DNA of 64,000 nucleotides from Streptomyces sp. NBC_01485 (GCF_036227125.1 NZ_CP109435.1:1922001-1986000), one strand, 5' to 3'; counted from the first letter of the stretch, positions 51,838-61,286 are shown. The notes: generated from the letters alone by a model not told the origin. Translations and numbers: made by a program.

Positions 51838-52437
51838 TCACCCCCGCGCCACCGCCGCGCCACGCCCGGGCACGGCGCGCGCCCCGACCACCCGGTCCAT
51901 CAAGGCCCCCAGCACATCGCGCACCGAGCCCCGCTCCCGCGCGTCGCACTCCAGCACCGGCACCTCGGCGCTGAGCCCCAACGCCTCCCGGACCTCGTCC
52001 AGTTCGACCCGCTCGGCCCCGTCGAAGCGGTTCACGGCCAGGACGAACGGCGCGTCCTGGGACTCGAAGTAGTCGACGGCGGGGAAACTCTCCTCGATGC
52101 GCCGGGTGTCCGCGAGGACCACCGTGCCCAGCGCGCCCTCCACCAGGTCGTCCCACAGGAACGAGAAGCGGTCCTGTCCGGGCGTCCCGAACAGATACAG
52201 CGCGATGGTCCGGTCGAGCGTGATCCGCCCGAAGTCGAGCGCGACGGTGGTCGTCGTCTTGGACTCGACGCCCTCCAGCGAGTCGATCCCCACCGACACC
52301 TGGGTGATCGCCGCCTCCGTGTCGAGCGCCTCGATCTCGGAGACGGCCCCGATGAACGTGCTCTTGCCGACCCCGAGCCCCCCGCTCACCACGATCTTCA
52401 CGGCGAGCGGCACGATTTTGTCAGAGCGACCGGGCAT
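51838..52437 (-). CDS. conservon-type small GTPase (CvnD/MglA-like), orphan
   Basis: 199 residues from ATG at 52437 with AAAGGAC upstream. G motifs: P-loop KIVVSGGLGVGKSTFIGAVS (G1), TTTTVALDFGRI (G2), YLFGTPGQDRFSFLWDDLVE (G3, with G-T-P-G-Q-D rather than D-x2-G) and FVLAVNRFDG (G4, N-R-F-D for NKxD). These are features of the D proteins of Streptomyces conservons. The usual partners CvnA (kinase), CvnB (roadblock) and CvnC (DUF742) are not adjacent, so it is an orphan copy. Confidence 0.88.
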   Translation of the reverse strand: MPGRSDKIVPLAVKIVVSGGLGVGKSTFIGAVSEIEALDTEAAITQVSVGIDSLEGVESKTTTTVALDFGRITLDRTIALYLFGTPGQDRFSFLWDDLVEGALGTVVLADTRRIEESFPAVDYFESQDAPFVLAVNRFDGAERVELDEVREALGLSAEVPVLECDARERGSVRDVLGALMDRVVGARAVPGRGAAVARG

Positions 52438-52584
52438 CGTCCGTGGTCCTTTCGCACATCCGCGTCCTCTCCGGGAGATACGTCCCCGGGAGGCCCACCG
52501 CTCACCGTGGCCGCACCCGCCACGGACGATGAGCACGTACACACGGCACGTGATGAGCACGCACACACGACACATGACGGCGCG

Positions 52585-53835
52585 TCAGCACGAGCAGTCG
52601 CAAGCGCAGCACTCACAGCACTCGCACGCGTCACAGCAGCCGGAGCCGCAGTCGCATCCGTCGCTGCACCGTCCCTCACGCCTCTTCCTCGACCACGGCC
52701 CCTCGAACGAGTCGGCGCAGCACACCCGGCAGGTGCAGCACAGCCCGACCGCGACCGCGCACCCGGCCCAGAAGCCCCGCTTGCCGGGCCGCGGCGGCTC
52801 ACCACCGAAAGGGTTGCCGTAGGGGTTGCCAGGGGGCATGCCGTAGGGGTCGCCGGGCGCGTTCGGGTCCACCGGCCCCTGGGGGGCGTACGGCCCGGTC
52901 GGCGGCCCGAAGGCGCCCTGCGGACCCTGCCCCTGCCCAGGGCCCGGGCCCTGGCCGTGTGCGTGGCCGCACGAGGACGTCCCGAACGCCCGGTCCACCG
53001 ACCGCTCCAGTTCGTGGGCGAGCAGCAGATGTGCCAGCCTGCCGTCCTCGAACTCCATGTCGCGCAGCGCGAGCCGGATGCCGTGCAGGGCGTCGTCGGC
53101 GAGCCGGCGGGCCTCGGGGAGCGGGGTGGCCGTGGCCGTCAGCGGGTTCCAGGCACCGGCCGCCGCGTCCGCCGCCCGGTCCTCGACCGCGTCCAGCAGA
53201 TGCGCGAGCCGTCCGAAGAGGCGGCCCGCCTCGGCGAGCGGCACGGCGTTGCCCGGCCGGCCCGCCAGGACCGCGGTGTGCGCGAAGGCGGCGGCGGTGG
53301 CGGTCTCCGTCGGCTCGGTGACGGCTCGCAGGGAGGTGCCCGGTCCGGCGAGCGCCTCGATGCCGGTCTGCCGCTCGACGGCGTCGACGAGGACGGCGGT
53401 GTCGAACCCGACGGCGGCCCCGCCGCGTTCCCCGGCCCGCCCCCAGCTCGCGGCGACCCTGCGCGCGGCGACGGCGACCGGCCGCCGCGCCAGCAGCCCG
53501 TCCCCGTCGGCGACGTGGTCGCGCACCTTGGCCGAGGCGAGCACCAGCGAGACGGCGGCGGCGAGCCGCGCGCCCTCCCCCTGCGCGACGGACGCGGTGC
53601 GCATCCCGCGCAGCGGGCACGGTCCGGCCGTGCGCCGCCACCCGCCGGCCGCGGTCCGCTCGGCCTGAGCCTCCGTCAGAACCGAGATGAGCAGCCCGTC
53701 GTAGTTGGTGACCACCCGCGCGAACTGCCCGTGGTCGCCGCGCAGCGCGAGGCAGAGCCCGCACAGGTGCGCCATCCACTGGGTCTTGAGACCCTCACCG
53801 AGCCGATGAGCGCACGGCCTGACGATTCCGAACAC
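52585..53835 (-). CDS. DUF5685 protein with cysteine-rich tail
   Basis: 416 residues from GTG at 53835 ([20 protein letters not shown]). The family core has [20 protein letters not shown] near the N-terminus, helical segments rich in Ala, and [21 protein letters not shown] Gly/Pro-rich linker ([16 protein letters not shown]) leads to a C-terminal tail in which 19 of the last 58 residues are Cys, often as CC pairs. That suggests metal clusters or a disulfide-rich knot. Its function is unknown. It is on the same strand as the GTPase, 147 bases upstream of it. Confidence 0.82.
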   Translation of the reverse strand: MFGIVRPCAHRLGEGLKTQWMAHLCGLCLALRGDHGQFARVVTNYDGLLISVLTEAQAERTAAGGWRRTAGPCPLRGMRTASVAQGEGARLAAAVSLVLASAKVRDHVADGDGLLARRPVAVAARRVAASWGRAGERGGAAVGFDTAVLVDAVERQTGIEALAGPGTSLRAVTEPTETATAAAFAHTAVLAGRPGNAVPLAEAGRLFGRLAHLLDAVEDRAADAAAGAWNPLTATATPLPEARRLADDALHGIRLALRDMEFEDGRLAHLLLAHELERSVDRAFGTSSCGHAHGQGPGPGQGQGPQGAFGPPTGPYAPQGPVDPNAPGDPYGMPPGNPYGNPFGGEPPRPGKRGFWAGCAVAVGLCCTCRVCCADSFEGPWSRKRREGRCSDGCDCGSGCCDACECCECCACDCSC

Positions 53836-54157
53836 GACAACCCCCGTCGTCCTTGGGACATTGAGCTGCCGCATGTTATCGACCGATTGTCACGTCGGAA
53901 GGAGGCCGGAAGGAGGTGTTCGGTTCACCCGGACGCACCGTACGTCACCCATCCGCCACAAAGAATCATATTTCACTCACAGTCAGCAGCCGTACGCGGT
54001 ACGACCCTTGGGAGACGCGGGCTCTCGACGTATTCGCTGTGCACCAGTACCGTCACAAACCCCCCGCGCGGCGTCTATCCACTTGGCGCGACCTCAGCAT
54101 CATGGACGACCATGGGGAATGCGGATAGCAGAAAGACCGCTGCGAGAGGAGGCGTCC
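53836..54157. other. divergent promoter region of DUF5685 and sepF-like genes
   Basis: 322 bases with no supported gene. An AT-richer stretch around 53958-53985 (CAAAGAATCATATTTC) is the likeliest promoter site. A 70-codon plus frame starting at 53916 has its GTG overlapping a GGAGG, so I do not call it. Confidence 0.45.
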
Positions 54158-54595
54158 ATGGGATCGGTGCGCAAGGCGAGTGCCTGGCTTGGCCTCGTCG
54201 ACGACAACGATGACGAGCGTTACTACGACGACGACTATTCCGAGGGGACCGACTCCGGGGACGCCTGGGTCACCGACCCCCGAGTGAAGGTGGCCACGGA
54301 CACGGCCGAGGAGAAGGGCCGCCGGATCGGCACCGTCACCCCGGACAGTTTCCGGGACGCGCGGGCGATCGGTGAACTGTTCCGCGAGGGCGTGCCGGTC
54401 ATCATGAACCTCACGGCCATGGAGGCGGGCGACGCCAAGCGCGTCGTCGACTTCGCGGCCGGGCTGATCTTCGGCCTGCGGGGTTCGATCGAGCGGGTGT
54501 CGACCCGGGTGTTCCTGCTGACCCCCGCCAACACGGAGATCGTGAACGGAGACCCGTCCTCCCATCGGACGGACGGTTTCTTCAACCAGAGCTGA
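54158..54595 (+). CDS. sflA: SepF-like cell-division protein (SflA type)
   Basis: 145 residues from ATG at 54158 with AGAGGAGG upstream. N-terminal amphipathic start [20 protein letters not shown] suits membrane binding; an acidic linker ([14 protein letters not shown]) follows; the SepF/YlmF domain reads [60 protein letters not shown] and [12 protein letters not shown]. SepF proteins polymerise and tie FtsZ to the membrane. Streptomyces has a main SepF next to ftsZ and shorter-range paralogues; from memory this copy corresponds to SCO1749. It is convergent with the acyl-CoA dehydrogenase gene. Confidence 0.88.
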   Translation: MGSVRKASAWLGLVDDNDDERYYDDDYSEGTDSGDAWVTDPRVKVATDTAEEKGRRIGTVTPDSFRDARAIGELFREGVPVIMNLTAMEAGDAKRVVDFAAGLIFGLRGSIERVSTRVFLLTPANTEIVNGDPSSHRTDGFFNQS

Positions 54596-54635
54596 GGCGG
54601 GGCCGCTCACCGGCCCTGCCTCGGCCCTGGCCGGG

Positions 54636-55826
54636 TCAGCGGAAGGCGTCGAGTCCGGTGAGCGCCTTGCCCAGCACGAGCTGATGCATCTCGACGGTGC
54701 CCTCGTAGGTGAGGACCGACTCGAGGTTGGTCGCGTGCCGCATGACGGGGTATTCGAGCGAGATCCCGTTCGCACCGAGGACGGTGCGGGCGGTCCGGCA
54801 GATCTCGATCGCCTCCCGTACGTTGTTGAGCTTGCCGAAGCTGACCTGCTCGGGACGCAGGCGGCCGGCGTCCATCCGCCGCCCCAGATGGTGGGCGAGC
54901 AGAATCCCCTTGTGCAGCTCGACCGCCATGTCGGCGAGCTTGGCCTGAGTGAGCTGGAACCCCCCGATGGGCCGCCCGAACTGCTCCCGGGTCTTCGCGT
55001 ACTCGACCGCGGTCTCGAAACACGACCGGGCCGCTCCCATCGCTCCCCAGACGATCCCGTAGCGCGCGTGGGACAGACAACTCAGCGGCCCGCGCAGCCC
55101 GGTGACCTCCGGCAGGACGGCGTCTGCGGGCAACCGCACGTCGTCGAGGACGAGTTCGCTGGTCACGCTGGCCCGCAGGGACCACTTGTGCTTGATCTCG
55201 GGGGCGGTGAACCCGGCGGTGTCCGTGGGCACGACGAAACCGCGGATCCCGTCCTCCGTCTGCGCCCACACGACGGCGACGCCGGCGACGGACCCGTTGG
55301 TGATCCACATCTTGCGCCCGTCGAGCACCCAGTCCGAGCCGTCCCGCTTGGCGTGCGTGCGCATCCCGGCGGGGTCGGACCCGTGATCGGGTTCGGTGAG
55401 CCCGAAGCATCCGATGACCTCTCCGGCTGCCATGCGCGGCAGCCAGCGCTGCTTCTGCTCCTCGCTGCCGAAGCGGTGGATCGCGTACATGGCGAGGGAG
55501 CCCTGCACGGAGACGAGGGACCGGATCCCGGAGTCGGCGGCCTCGAGTTCGAGACAGGCCAGCCCGTACTGCACGGCGCTGGCGCCCGCGCATCCGTACC
55601 CGTCGAGGGACATCCCGAGGGCCCCGATCCCGCCGAGCTCGCGCGCGAGTTCCCGGATGACCGGCAGTTCCCCGCTCTCGTACCACCCGGCGACGTACGG
55701 CAGCACCCGGTCCGCCGCCCAGCTCCGCACGGTGTCACGGACCGCGAGATCCTCCGGCTCCAGCAGATCGTCGATCCCGAGCGGGTCGGCGGGGTCGAAG
55801 GGCGGCAGTTTCGAGGACGCGGACAT
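54636..55826 (-). CDS. acyl-CoA dehydrogenase, glutaryl-CoA dehydrogenase-like
   Basis: 396 residues from ATG at 55826 with GGAGG seven bases upstream. Signatures: GCFGLTEPDHGSDPAGMRTH, WVLDGRKMWITNGSVAGVAV (FAD site), GAMGAARSCFETAVEYAKTR, EQFGRPIGGFQLTQAKLADM and SVLTYEGTVEMHQLVLGKAL, where the Glu in YEGT is the catalytic base. FPADPLGIDDLL-type starts (FDPADPLGIDDLLEPEDLAV) are typical of the glutaryl-CoA branch, which also decarboxylates. The exact substrate is not proven. Confidence 0.92.
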   Translation of the reverse strand: MSASSKLPPFDPADPLGIDDLLEPEDLAVRDTVRSWAADRVLPYVAGWYESGELPVIRELARELGGIGALGMSLDGYGCAGASAVQYGLACLELEAADSGIRSLVSVQGSLAMYAIHRFGSEEQKQRWLPRMAAGEVIGCFGLTEPDHGSDPAGMRTHAKRDGSDWVLDGRKMWITNGSVAGVAVVWAQTEDGIRGFVVPTDTAGFTAPEIKHKWSLRASVTSELVLDDVRLPADAVLPEVTGLRGPLSCLSHARYGIVWGAMGAARSCFETAVEYAKTREQFGRPIGGFQLTQAKLADMAVELHKGILLAHHLGRRMDAGRLRPEQVSFGKLNNVREAIEICRTARTVLGANGISLEYPVMRHATNLESVLTYEGTVEMHQLVLGKALTGLDAFR

Positions 55827-55966
55827 GAGAAAGCCTCCGACAGAAACCAAAAACTAGCACCGCTAGTCACAATGTCCCGAGCGACGTTACGACGCACCGC
55901 CCGGCACGTCCAGTACACGCCGGGCACGCGCCCAGCACCGGCCCAGCACGCGCCCCGGCCCCGCAG

Positions 55967-56043
55967 GCCGCGGGCCGCGGGCCGCGGGCCGCGAGCCGCG
56001 AGCCGCGAGCCGCGAGCCGCGAGCCGCGAGCCGCGAGCCGCGA
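55967..56043. repeat. eleven-copy heptanucleotide repeat
   Basis: GCCGCGG three times (55967-55987) then GCCGCGA eight times (55988-56043), uninterrupted, followed by a degenerate unit. It lies about 140 bases upstream of the acyl-CoA dehydrogenase start and 78 bases past the MFS stop. Confidence 0.92.
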
Positions 56044-56121
56044 GCCGCCGACGGTGGTGTACCCCCACGGGCAACGCCCACCTCTCGCCCAAGAGTCACG
56101 GGTGGTGGGTGGGTGGGAGCC

Positions 56122-57723
56122 TCACACCGAGACGCGGGACTCCACGACTCCCCGGGGGCCCGGGAGCTCCACCTCCGCCGAAGGCACCTCGCACTGCATC
56201 ACCCGCGGCAACCGCACCGCCATCACCGCCCCCAGCAGCAACAACCCCGCGCTCACCAGCAACGTCACATGCAGTCCGTGCACGAAGGAATCCCGCGCCG
56301 CACGACGCAGGGCGCCCCCCGCCGACCCCCCGAGCCGCCCGGCAACCTCGTAAGCCTCGCCCAGCGAATGCCCGGCCGCGGCCGACGCCGACGCCGGTAC
56401 CCCCGGCACGGCGTTGAGTCCAGGCGCGTACGCCGCGTTCATCACGCTGCCGAGCAACGCGATCCCGATCCCGGCCCCCAACTGGTACGACGTCTCCCCG
56501 ATCGCCGCCGCCCCGCCCGCCTGCTCCGGCGGAGCCTCGCTCAGCATCGACTCGTACGCCGCGAACAACGTCGTCTCCAGGCCGAAGCCCAGCAGCACGA
56601 ACCCGGACAGCAGCAGCCCCGCGTTGTCCGACCCGCCCATCGCGGTCAGCGTCAGCACCGCTGCCGCGGTGAGCACGAACCCCCCGCACACCATCCGCCG
56701 CGGCCCGAACTGCCGCAGCAGCCGCGCCCCGGCCAGCCCCGCCGCCATCGCGGCGATCGTCAGCGGCAGCAGTCGTAGGCCCGTCTCCAGGGGAGACAGA
56801 CCCAGCACCAGCTGCAAGTACTGCGCCGCGATCAGCTCCAGGCCGACCAGCGCCAGCATCGCCAGCACGATGCACCCCACCGACGTACTGAACGCCGGCC
56901 TCCCGAACATCCGCAGGTCCACCAGAGGATGGACGCGACGCCGCTGACGTCGTACGAACAACACGAGCAGCACCGTGCCCACCACCAGCGGCATCACGGT
57001 GAACGGCCCCACTTCCCCGGCGCCCAGCCGCTTCACGCCCAGCACGACGGCGAAGAGTCCCGCTGCGGCCGTCAGCGCGCCGACGACGTCCCACGGGCCG
57101 TTCCCCGCGCCGCGCGACTCGGGCAGCAGCAGCCGCCCCACCGGCAGGCTGACCAGCATCAGCGGGATGTTGACGAGGAAGACCGAGCCCCACCAGAAGT
57201 GTTCGAGCAGGAAGCCGCCGAGCAGCGGACCCACCGCCGCGCCCACCGCGGCCACCGCGCTCCAGATGCCTATCGCCAGCGCACGCTCACGCCGGAGCGG
57301 GAACACCTGCCGCAGGATCGACAGCGTCGCCGGCATGATCATCGCGCCGCCCACGCCCAGCAGCGCCCGCGCCACGATCAGCGTCTGCGCGCTCCCCGCG
57401 AACGCCGCCAGCGCGGAGGCGACGCCGAACAGGGCGTACCCGAGCAGCAGGATCCGCCGGCGGCCCACCTTGTCGCCGAGCGTGCCGAACAGGATCAGCA
57501 GCGAGGCGCAGACCAGCGGATACGTGTCCACGATCCAGAGCAGCTCGATCGCACCGGGCCGCAGGTCCTCGGTGACGGCGGGCACCGCCACGTGCAGCAC
57601 GGTCGCGTCGACGGCGACCAGGAGCAGGCTGACGCACAGCACCACCAGGACGACCCAGCGGTTGGCACCGGCCCCGGCCGCCCGACGGCGCAGCCCTGCG
57701 GCGGCCATGGTCGTCCCGGACAT
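56122..57723 (-). CDS. MFS drug efflux transporter, DHA2 (14 helix) type
   Basis: 533 residues from ATG at 57723 with GGGAGG seven bases upstream. Fourteen membrane segments can be traced. Motifs: LLVAVDATVLHVAVPAVTED (helix 1, D-x-T-I/V-V/L-N/H type), LWIVDTYPLVCASLLILFGT, GDKVGRRRILLLGYALFG (motif A), ARALLGVGGAMIMPATLSIL (motif C region) and GIWSAVAAVGAAVGPLLGG. This is the EmrB/QacA group that exports drugs or secondary products with protons. The divergent mannosyltransferase gene starts 292 bases away. No adjacent TetR gene is present. Confidence 0.92.
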   Translation of the reverse strand: MSGTTMAAAGLRRRAAGAGANRWVVLVVLCVSLLLVAVDATVLHVAVPAVTEDLRPGAIELLWIVDTYPLVCASLLILFGTLGDKVGRRRILLLGYALFGVASALAAFAGSAQTLIVARALLGVGGAMIMPATLSILRQVFPLRRERALAIGIWSAVAAVGAAVGPLLGGFLLEHFWWGSVFLVNIPLMLVSLPVGRLLLPESRGAGNGPWDVVGALTAAAGLFAVVLGVKRLGAGEVGPFTVMPLVVGTVLLVLFVRRQRRRVHPLVDLRMFGRPAFSTSVGCIVLAMLALVGLELIAAQYLQLVLGLSPLETGLRLLPLTIAAMAAGLAGARLLRQFGPRRMVCGGFVLTAAAVLTLTAMGGSDNAGLLLSGFVLLGFGLETTLFAAYESMLSEAPPEQAGGAAAIGETSYQLGAGIGIALLGSVMNAAYAPGLNAVPGVPASASAAAGHSLGEAYEVAGRLGGSAGGALRRAARDSFVHGLHVTLLVSAGLLLLGAVMAVRLPRVMQCEVPSAEVELPGPRGVVESRVSV

Positions 57724-58014
57724 GTACGTACCTCCCAGGTGATACCTCGGTCCGGCGGGCTCACGGGGTGGGGACTCCCCCGCGACTCGGCCGGAGAGCA
57801 GCGGTGGGGTGGTCTCCGACCCGCGCAGACGAACACGAGTGGAACGCAGCGTACGCGAGTTCGCGCCAGGGCCACGTGGCGGACCTCTCACACCCCACGG
57901 GCAACCCGTGTGGCGTAGGCCACTGCCCAGACCGTTGTTCGAATGCGCCCCGCACAACCGGCCCGTACGCCCCGACGGTCCCCGGCTCCGGGCACCCCGT
58001 CGATAATCGAGCCT

Positions 58015-59253
58015 GTGACCGATCTTGAGACGCGCGCGACGCCCCCCGGCTCCGCGACCCTGCGCCGGGCGGCCCCCGCCCTCCTGGGGTACGCGGCCGT
58101 GCGCGCCCTGGGCCTGCTGGCCCTCGCCCTGTGGAGCGCCGCCCGCGACAAGAACGCGTACACGCTGCTGACCGCCCGCTGGGACGCCCTCTGGTACACG
58201 AGGGTCGCCGAGCTGGGATACGGCTACGAGGTGCGGCTGCCGAACGGCGACGTCCACTCCAACCTCGCCTTCTTCCCGCTGCTGCCCTGGCTGGAACGGC
58301 TTCTGCACGCGGCGACCCCGCTGCCGTACGCCGGCGCCGGTCTCGTCGTGTCCCTGCTCGCCTCGCTCGCCGCGGCCTGGGGGATCTTCGCGGTCGCCGA
58401 TCACGTGTACGGGCGCCGGGCCGGGGTGTGCGCGGTGCTGGTGTGGGCCGTCCTGCCCGTCGGGATCGTGCAGTCGATGGCGTACAGCGAGTCGCTCTTC
58501 ACCGCGCTGGCCGCCTGGTCGCTGTACGCGGTGCTCACCGACCGCTGGGTGATCGCGGGGACGCTCGCGTCGTTGTCCGGCCTGACCCGCCCGGTGGGGC
58601 TCGCCGTGGTCGCGGCGGTGTGGGCGACCGGCGTGGCGTCCTTCCTCCGCGACCGGAACGCCTCCCGTGACCCGAACGCCCGCCGTGACCGGAACGCCTC
58701 CGCGACGGTCTCGTTCGCGCGAACCCGCAGCGCGACGCCCGAGCCCGGCGCACCCCCCTGCCGACGCGCCCTCGGCATGCTCCTCGCCCCCCTCGGCGCC
58801 GCCGGATACGTCCTGTGGGTCGGCCACCGCATCGGCCACGGTCCCCTCGGCTACCTCGACGTCCAGGCGGGCTGGCGCAACGGCTTCGACGGCGGGTACG
58901 CCTTCGCACGCTTCGTCGCCGGCAAGTTCACGTCCTTCCCGTCGGCCCTCGCCGGCCTCGGACTGATCGTCGGCGTCGCCCTGCTCCTGTGGCTGTACGT
59001 CGTCTGCGTACGGCAGCGCCAGCCGCTCCCGCTGCTGGTGTACGGGGGTGTCGTCCTCGCGCTCGCCCTGTGCGCGTCGAGCTACTTCGGCTCCAAGCCG
59101 CGCCTGCTGCTGCCCGCGTTCCCCCTGCTGCTGCCCCCCGCCCTGGCCCTGGCCCGGCTGCGGACGTCCAGGTCGGCACTGGTGGTGGGGTGCGTCGCGG
59201 TGGCTTCGGCCGTGTACGGCGCGTGGTGGCTGAACGGCTCCGGTCCTCCGTAA
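58015..59253 (+). CDS. PIG-V-like membrane mannosyltransferase (GT-C)
   Basis: 412 residues from GTG at 58015. GT-C-type membrane protein with about nine helices; the first loop contains LLTARWDALWYTRVAELGYG, the conserved R-W-D-x2-W-Y of mannosyltransferases, followed by NLAFFPLLPWLERLLHAATP and YSESLFTALAAWSLYAVLTD. Near residues 213-235 a repeat of RDRNAS/RDPNAR units is inserted in a cytoplasmic loop. It would use a polyprenyl-phosphate sugar; the GT2 enzyme at 19581 could make such a donor, though they are far apart. Acceptor unknown. The binding site before GTG is weak. Confidence 0.85.
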   Translation: MTDLETRATPPGSATLRRAAPALLGYAAVRALGLLALALWSAARDKNAYTLLTARWDALWYTRVAELGYGYEVRLPNGDVHSNLAFFPLLPWLERLLHAATPLPYAGAGLVVSLLASLAAAWGIFAVADHVYGRRAGVCAVLVWAVLPVGIVQSMAYSESLFTALAAWSLYAVLTDRWVIAGTLASLSGLTRPVGLAVVAAVWATGVASFLRDRNASRDPNARRDRNASATVSFARTRSATPEPGAPPCRRALGMLLAPLGAAGYVLWVGHRIGHGPLGYLDVQAGWRNGFDGGYAFARFVAGKFTSFPSALAGLGLIVGVALLLWLYVVCVRQRQPLPLLVYGGVVLALALCASSYFGSKPRLLLPAFPLLLPPALALARLRTSRSALVVGCVAVASAVYGAWWLNGSGPP

Positions 59254-59459
59254 GAGGAGTCCTGCTTTTCAGTGAAACCTTTCATAAGTTCCCTAAAACT
59301 ATCCCCTGGAATGATCAAAGGAATTGAAGGGAACAGGCTTCGACGATTAATGATTCCAGAGGGATAAACACCCTTCTGAGAGCAATCCCACATCACATCG
59401 TCATCACAAACCAGCGGAATCGGCCGGGTCTCGAGCTCACTCGCTGTAACGTCGTTTAG
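59254..59459. other. AT-rich leader region before the PAP2 gene
   Basis: 206 bases, distinctly low in G+C from about 59268 to 59415. It contains CTGGAATGAT (59306-59315) and ATGATTCCAG (59350-59359), an imperfect inverted repeat with nine of ten pairs, and no ORF of note. Likely a regulated promoter or structured leader. Confidence 0.5.
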
Positions 59460-60521
59460 GTGCGTACCGAACAAAACCTCACCCGTCTGGACCGGGTGTT
59501 CGCGAGGCTCGACCGTGAGCCGGAACGACCGGCCCACATCGATGTGCCGAAGATGAGCAGGCACCGGGTCGCCCTGCTCGCCCTGACCCTGGCCTTCTAC
59601 CTGGCGATCGTGTGGCTCGTGGTGATCACCTCGTGGCTCGTGCGCTTCGACTGGCAGGTCATGTTCTTCCGGCCGTACCAGCAGTGGCCCGAGATCCACG
59701 CGTTCCTCGACTACTACGTGGTCCTGGGCCAGCGTGGCCCGACCGCCGTGATGGTCGCCGCCTGGCTCGGCTGGCGGTCCTGGCGGCAGCACACCCTGCG
59801 CCCGATGCTCACCCTGGGCGCCTCGCTGCTGCTGCTGAACATCACCGTCGGCGCCGCGAAGCTCGGCATGGGCCGGCTCGGGCCCCACTACGCGACCACC
59901 ATCGGTTCCAGCGAGATGGGCCTGGGCGGCGATATATTTCCCAGCGGCCACACCGCCAACGCCGTCGTGACCTGGGGAATCCTGGCGTATCTGGCGTCCA
60001 CGCCGAGAGCCCGCCGCTGGCTGTCCGCCGTGTCCGCGGTGGTCTCGCTCGGCGTCGGCCTCACCACCGTCTACCTCGGTACGCACTGGCTGAGCGACGT
60101 GGTGCTCGGCTGGGCCGCGGGTCTGCTGGTCCTGCTGGCGCTGCCCTGGTGCGAGCCGCTGATCGCCCGCGCCGAGGTCTCGATCTTCGCGCTGCGCGAC
60201 CGTCTGCGCGAGCGCCGTTCCGCCACGGCCCCGGTGCCGACGGCTCCCACGCCCACCCCTGCCCCTGCCCCCACGCCCGTCGCCGTACCCGTGTCGCTCA
60301 AGCCGCGCGCCATGGTCCAGGAGGAGGCACCCGCGGCCCACGAGCCGGTCGCTCCGGCCCGTGCGCCGCGCGCGCCGGTGTATCTGGCCCCCGGCCCGCA
60401 CACGACCCGCTCGGAGCGCACTCCGGTCACCCCGGTCGGCAGCCGCCGTCCACCGCACGCCGACCGCCTCCCGCGCACCGCGCCGACCCCGACGGCGGCC
60501 CGCCCCCTGACCGGCGGCTGA
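59460..60521 (+). CDS. membrane PAP2 family phosphatase
   Basis: 353 residues from GTG at 59460. After a soluble start (MRTEQNLTRLDRVFARLDRE) there are about six helices. The PAP2 catalytic motifs are AKLGMGRLGP (K-x5-R-x-P), FPSGHTANAVV (PSGH) and VSLGVGLTTVYLGTHWLSDV (x-R/T-x-Y-L-G-x-H-W-x-S-D, with His and Asp). It would remove phosphate from a lipid phosphate such as undecaprenyl or phosphatidic acid. The C-terminal 120 residues are a disordered Pro/Ala/Thr tail. No strong ribosome binding site; it may be leaderless or depend on TTTAGG. Confidence 0.88.
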   Translation: MRTEQNLTRLDRVFARLDREPERPAHIDVPKMSRHRVALLALTLAFYLAIVWLVVITSWLVRFDWQVMFFRPYQQWPEIHAFLDYYVVLGQRGPTAVMVAAWLGWRSWRQHTLRPMLTLGASLLLLNITVGAAKLGMGRLGPHYATTIGSSEMGLGGDIFPSGHTANAVVTWGILAYLASTPRARRWLSAVSAVVSLGVGLTTVYLGTHWLSDVVLGWAAGLLVLLALPWCEPLIARAEVSIFALRDRLRERRSATAPVPTAPTPTPAPAPTPVAVPVSLKPRAMVQEEAPAAHEPVAPARAPRAPVYLAPGPHTTRSERTPVTPVGSRRPPHADRLPRTAPTPTAARPLTGG

Positions 60522-60593
60522 CCTGCGGCTGACCTGCGCGAACTCCGCCCCACAACGGCGGGACCCCGGTACGCACAACCCGGCCCCGCACCC

Positions 60594-60631
60594 GAAGGCC
60601 CCGGCCCCTGAACCCAGGAACCGGGGCCTTC
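60594..60631 (+). terminator. hairpin after the PAP2 gene
   Basis: GAAGGCCCCGG (60594-60604) and CCGGGGCCTTC (60621-60631) form a perfect 11-base-pair stem with a 16-base loop, between the convergent PAP2 and I78 genes. Probably active in both directions. Confidence 0.8.
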
Positions 60632-60690
60632 GCCGTACCCGTAATGCGTAGCAGTACTTATGGCCCAGCAGTACTTGCGGGGATTGCCTC

Positions 60691-60906
60691 TCAGCCCTTC
60701 CAGGCGCGTGCCACGCGTCCGTCCCGTACCTCGAAATTCAGCCGCCCGAAGCGGTACTCCATGGTGATGATCGTCCCGGGCGCCAACGCGCGCACCGCCG
60801 ACCACCCCCGTTCCCGCGCGAGGCGCTCGGCGCGCGCGGCCTCGAGGCCGACGTACCCGTCCGGACTGTCCTGGGGCTCCGCTGGCGGAGTGGGATTCGG
60901 TGCCAT
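60691..60906 (-). CDS. I78 family peptidase inhibitor
   Basis: 71 residues from ATG at 60906. The I78 core is present: GYVGLEAARAERLARERGWS, then VRALAPGTIITMEYRFGRLN and FEVRDGRVARAWKG, where the family has a Gly-x2-D-Y-R-x-x-R-L-N segment. It has no signal peptide, unlike some relatives, so it may act in the cytoplasm or be a domain used differently. Size matches the single-domain members. Confidence 0.82.
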   Translation of the reverse strand: MAPNPTPPAEPQDSPDGYVGLEAARAERLARERGWSAVRALAPGTIITMEYRFGRLNFEVRDGRVARAWKG

Positions 60907-61286
60907 ACCGCCACGCTAGGCCGCGAGCCGCGCCCCGGGAACCCCGGCCCCCGGACCGGTGCCGCGAATCGCTCCGGTCACACTTCTGTCACAGGATCAC
61001 GACACGCGTTTCGACGAACTCCGTCACACGTACGAGCGGTTTCGTACGCCTTACGCGCGTATTCGAACGCAATTCCCGCGTGTCGTCCGGCCGCCTCGAA
61101 TAACCGGCCGAAAAGCGCGCGGAGAACCCGCCCGCGGATCCCGGCGCATTCCGAATCCAGCGGGATCGCGCGACCTGACCGCCCATAGGAAATGCACGGC
61201 TCCCCCACATGTCCTCCGTACGCCCGGGGACACCCACCCGGGCGTCTCACGGTGTGCAGGCCACGGGCATGACCGGCACGACCGCA
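60907..61286. other. intergenic region with AT-richer DNA
   Basis: 380 bases between the I78 start and the terminator of the LysM gene. It contains CGAACGCAATTCCCGCG-type AT-richer DNA but no family-supported ORF; a 114-codon minus frame crossing it has Arg/Gly-rich shadow composition. No repeat found. Confidence 0.4.

Noticed and set aside
53916..54128. 70-codon ORF upstream of the sepF-like gene
   Set aside because: The GTG start overlaps the only GGAGG, and the product has no conservation signs. The region looks like a promoter.
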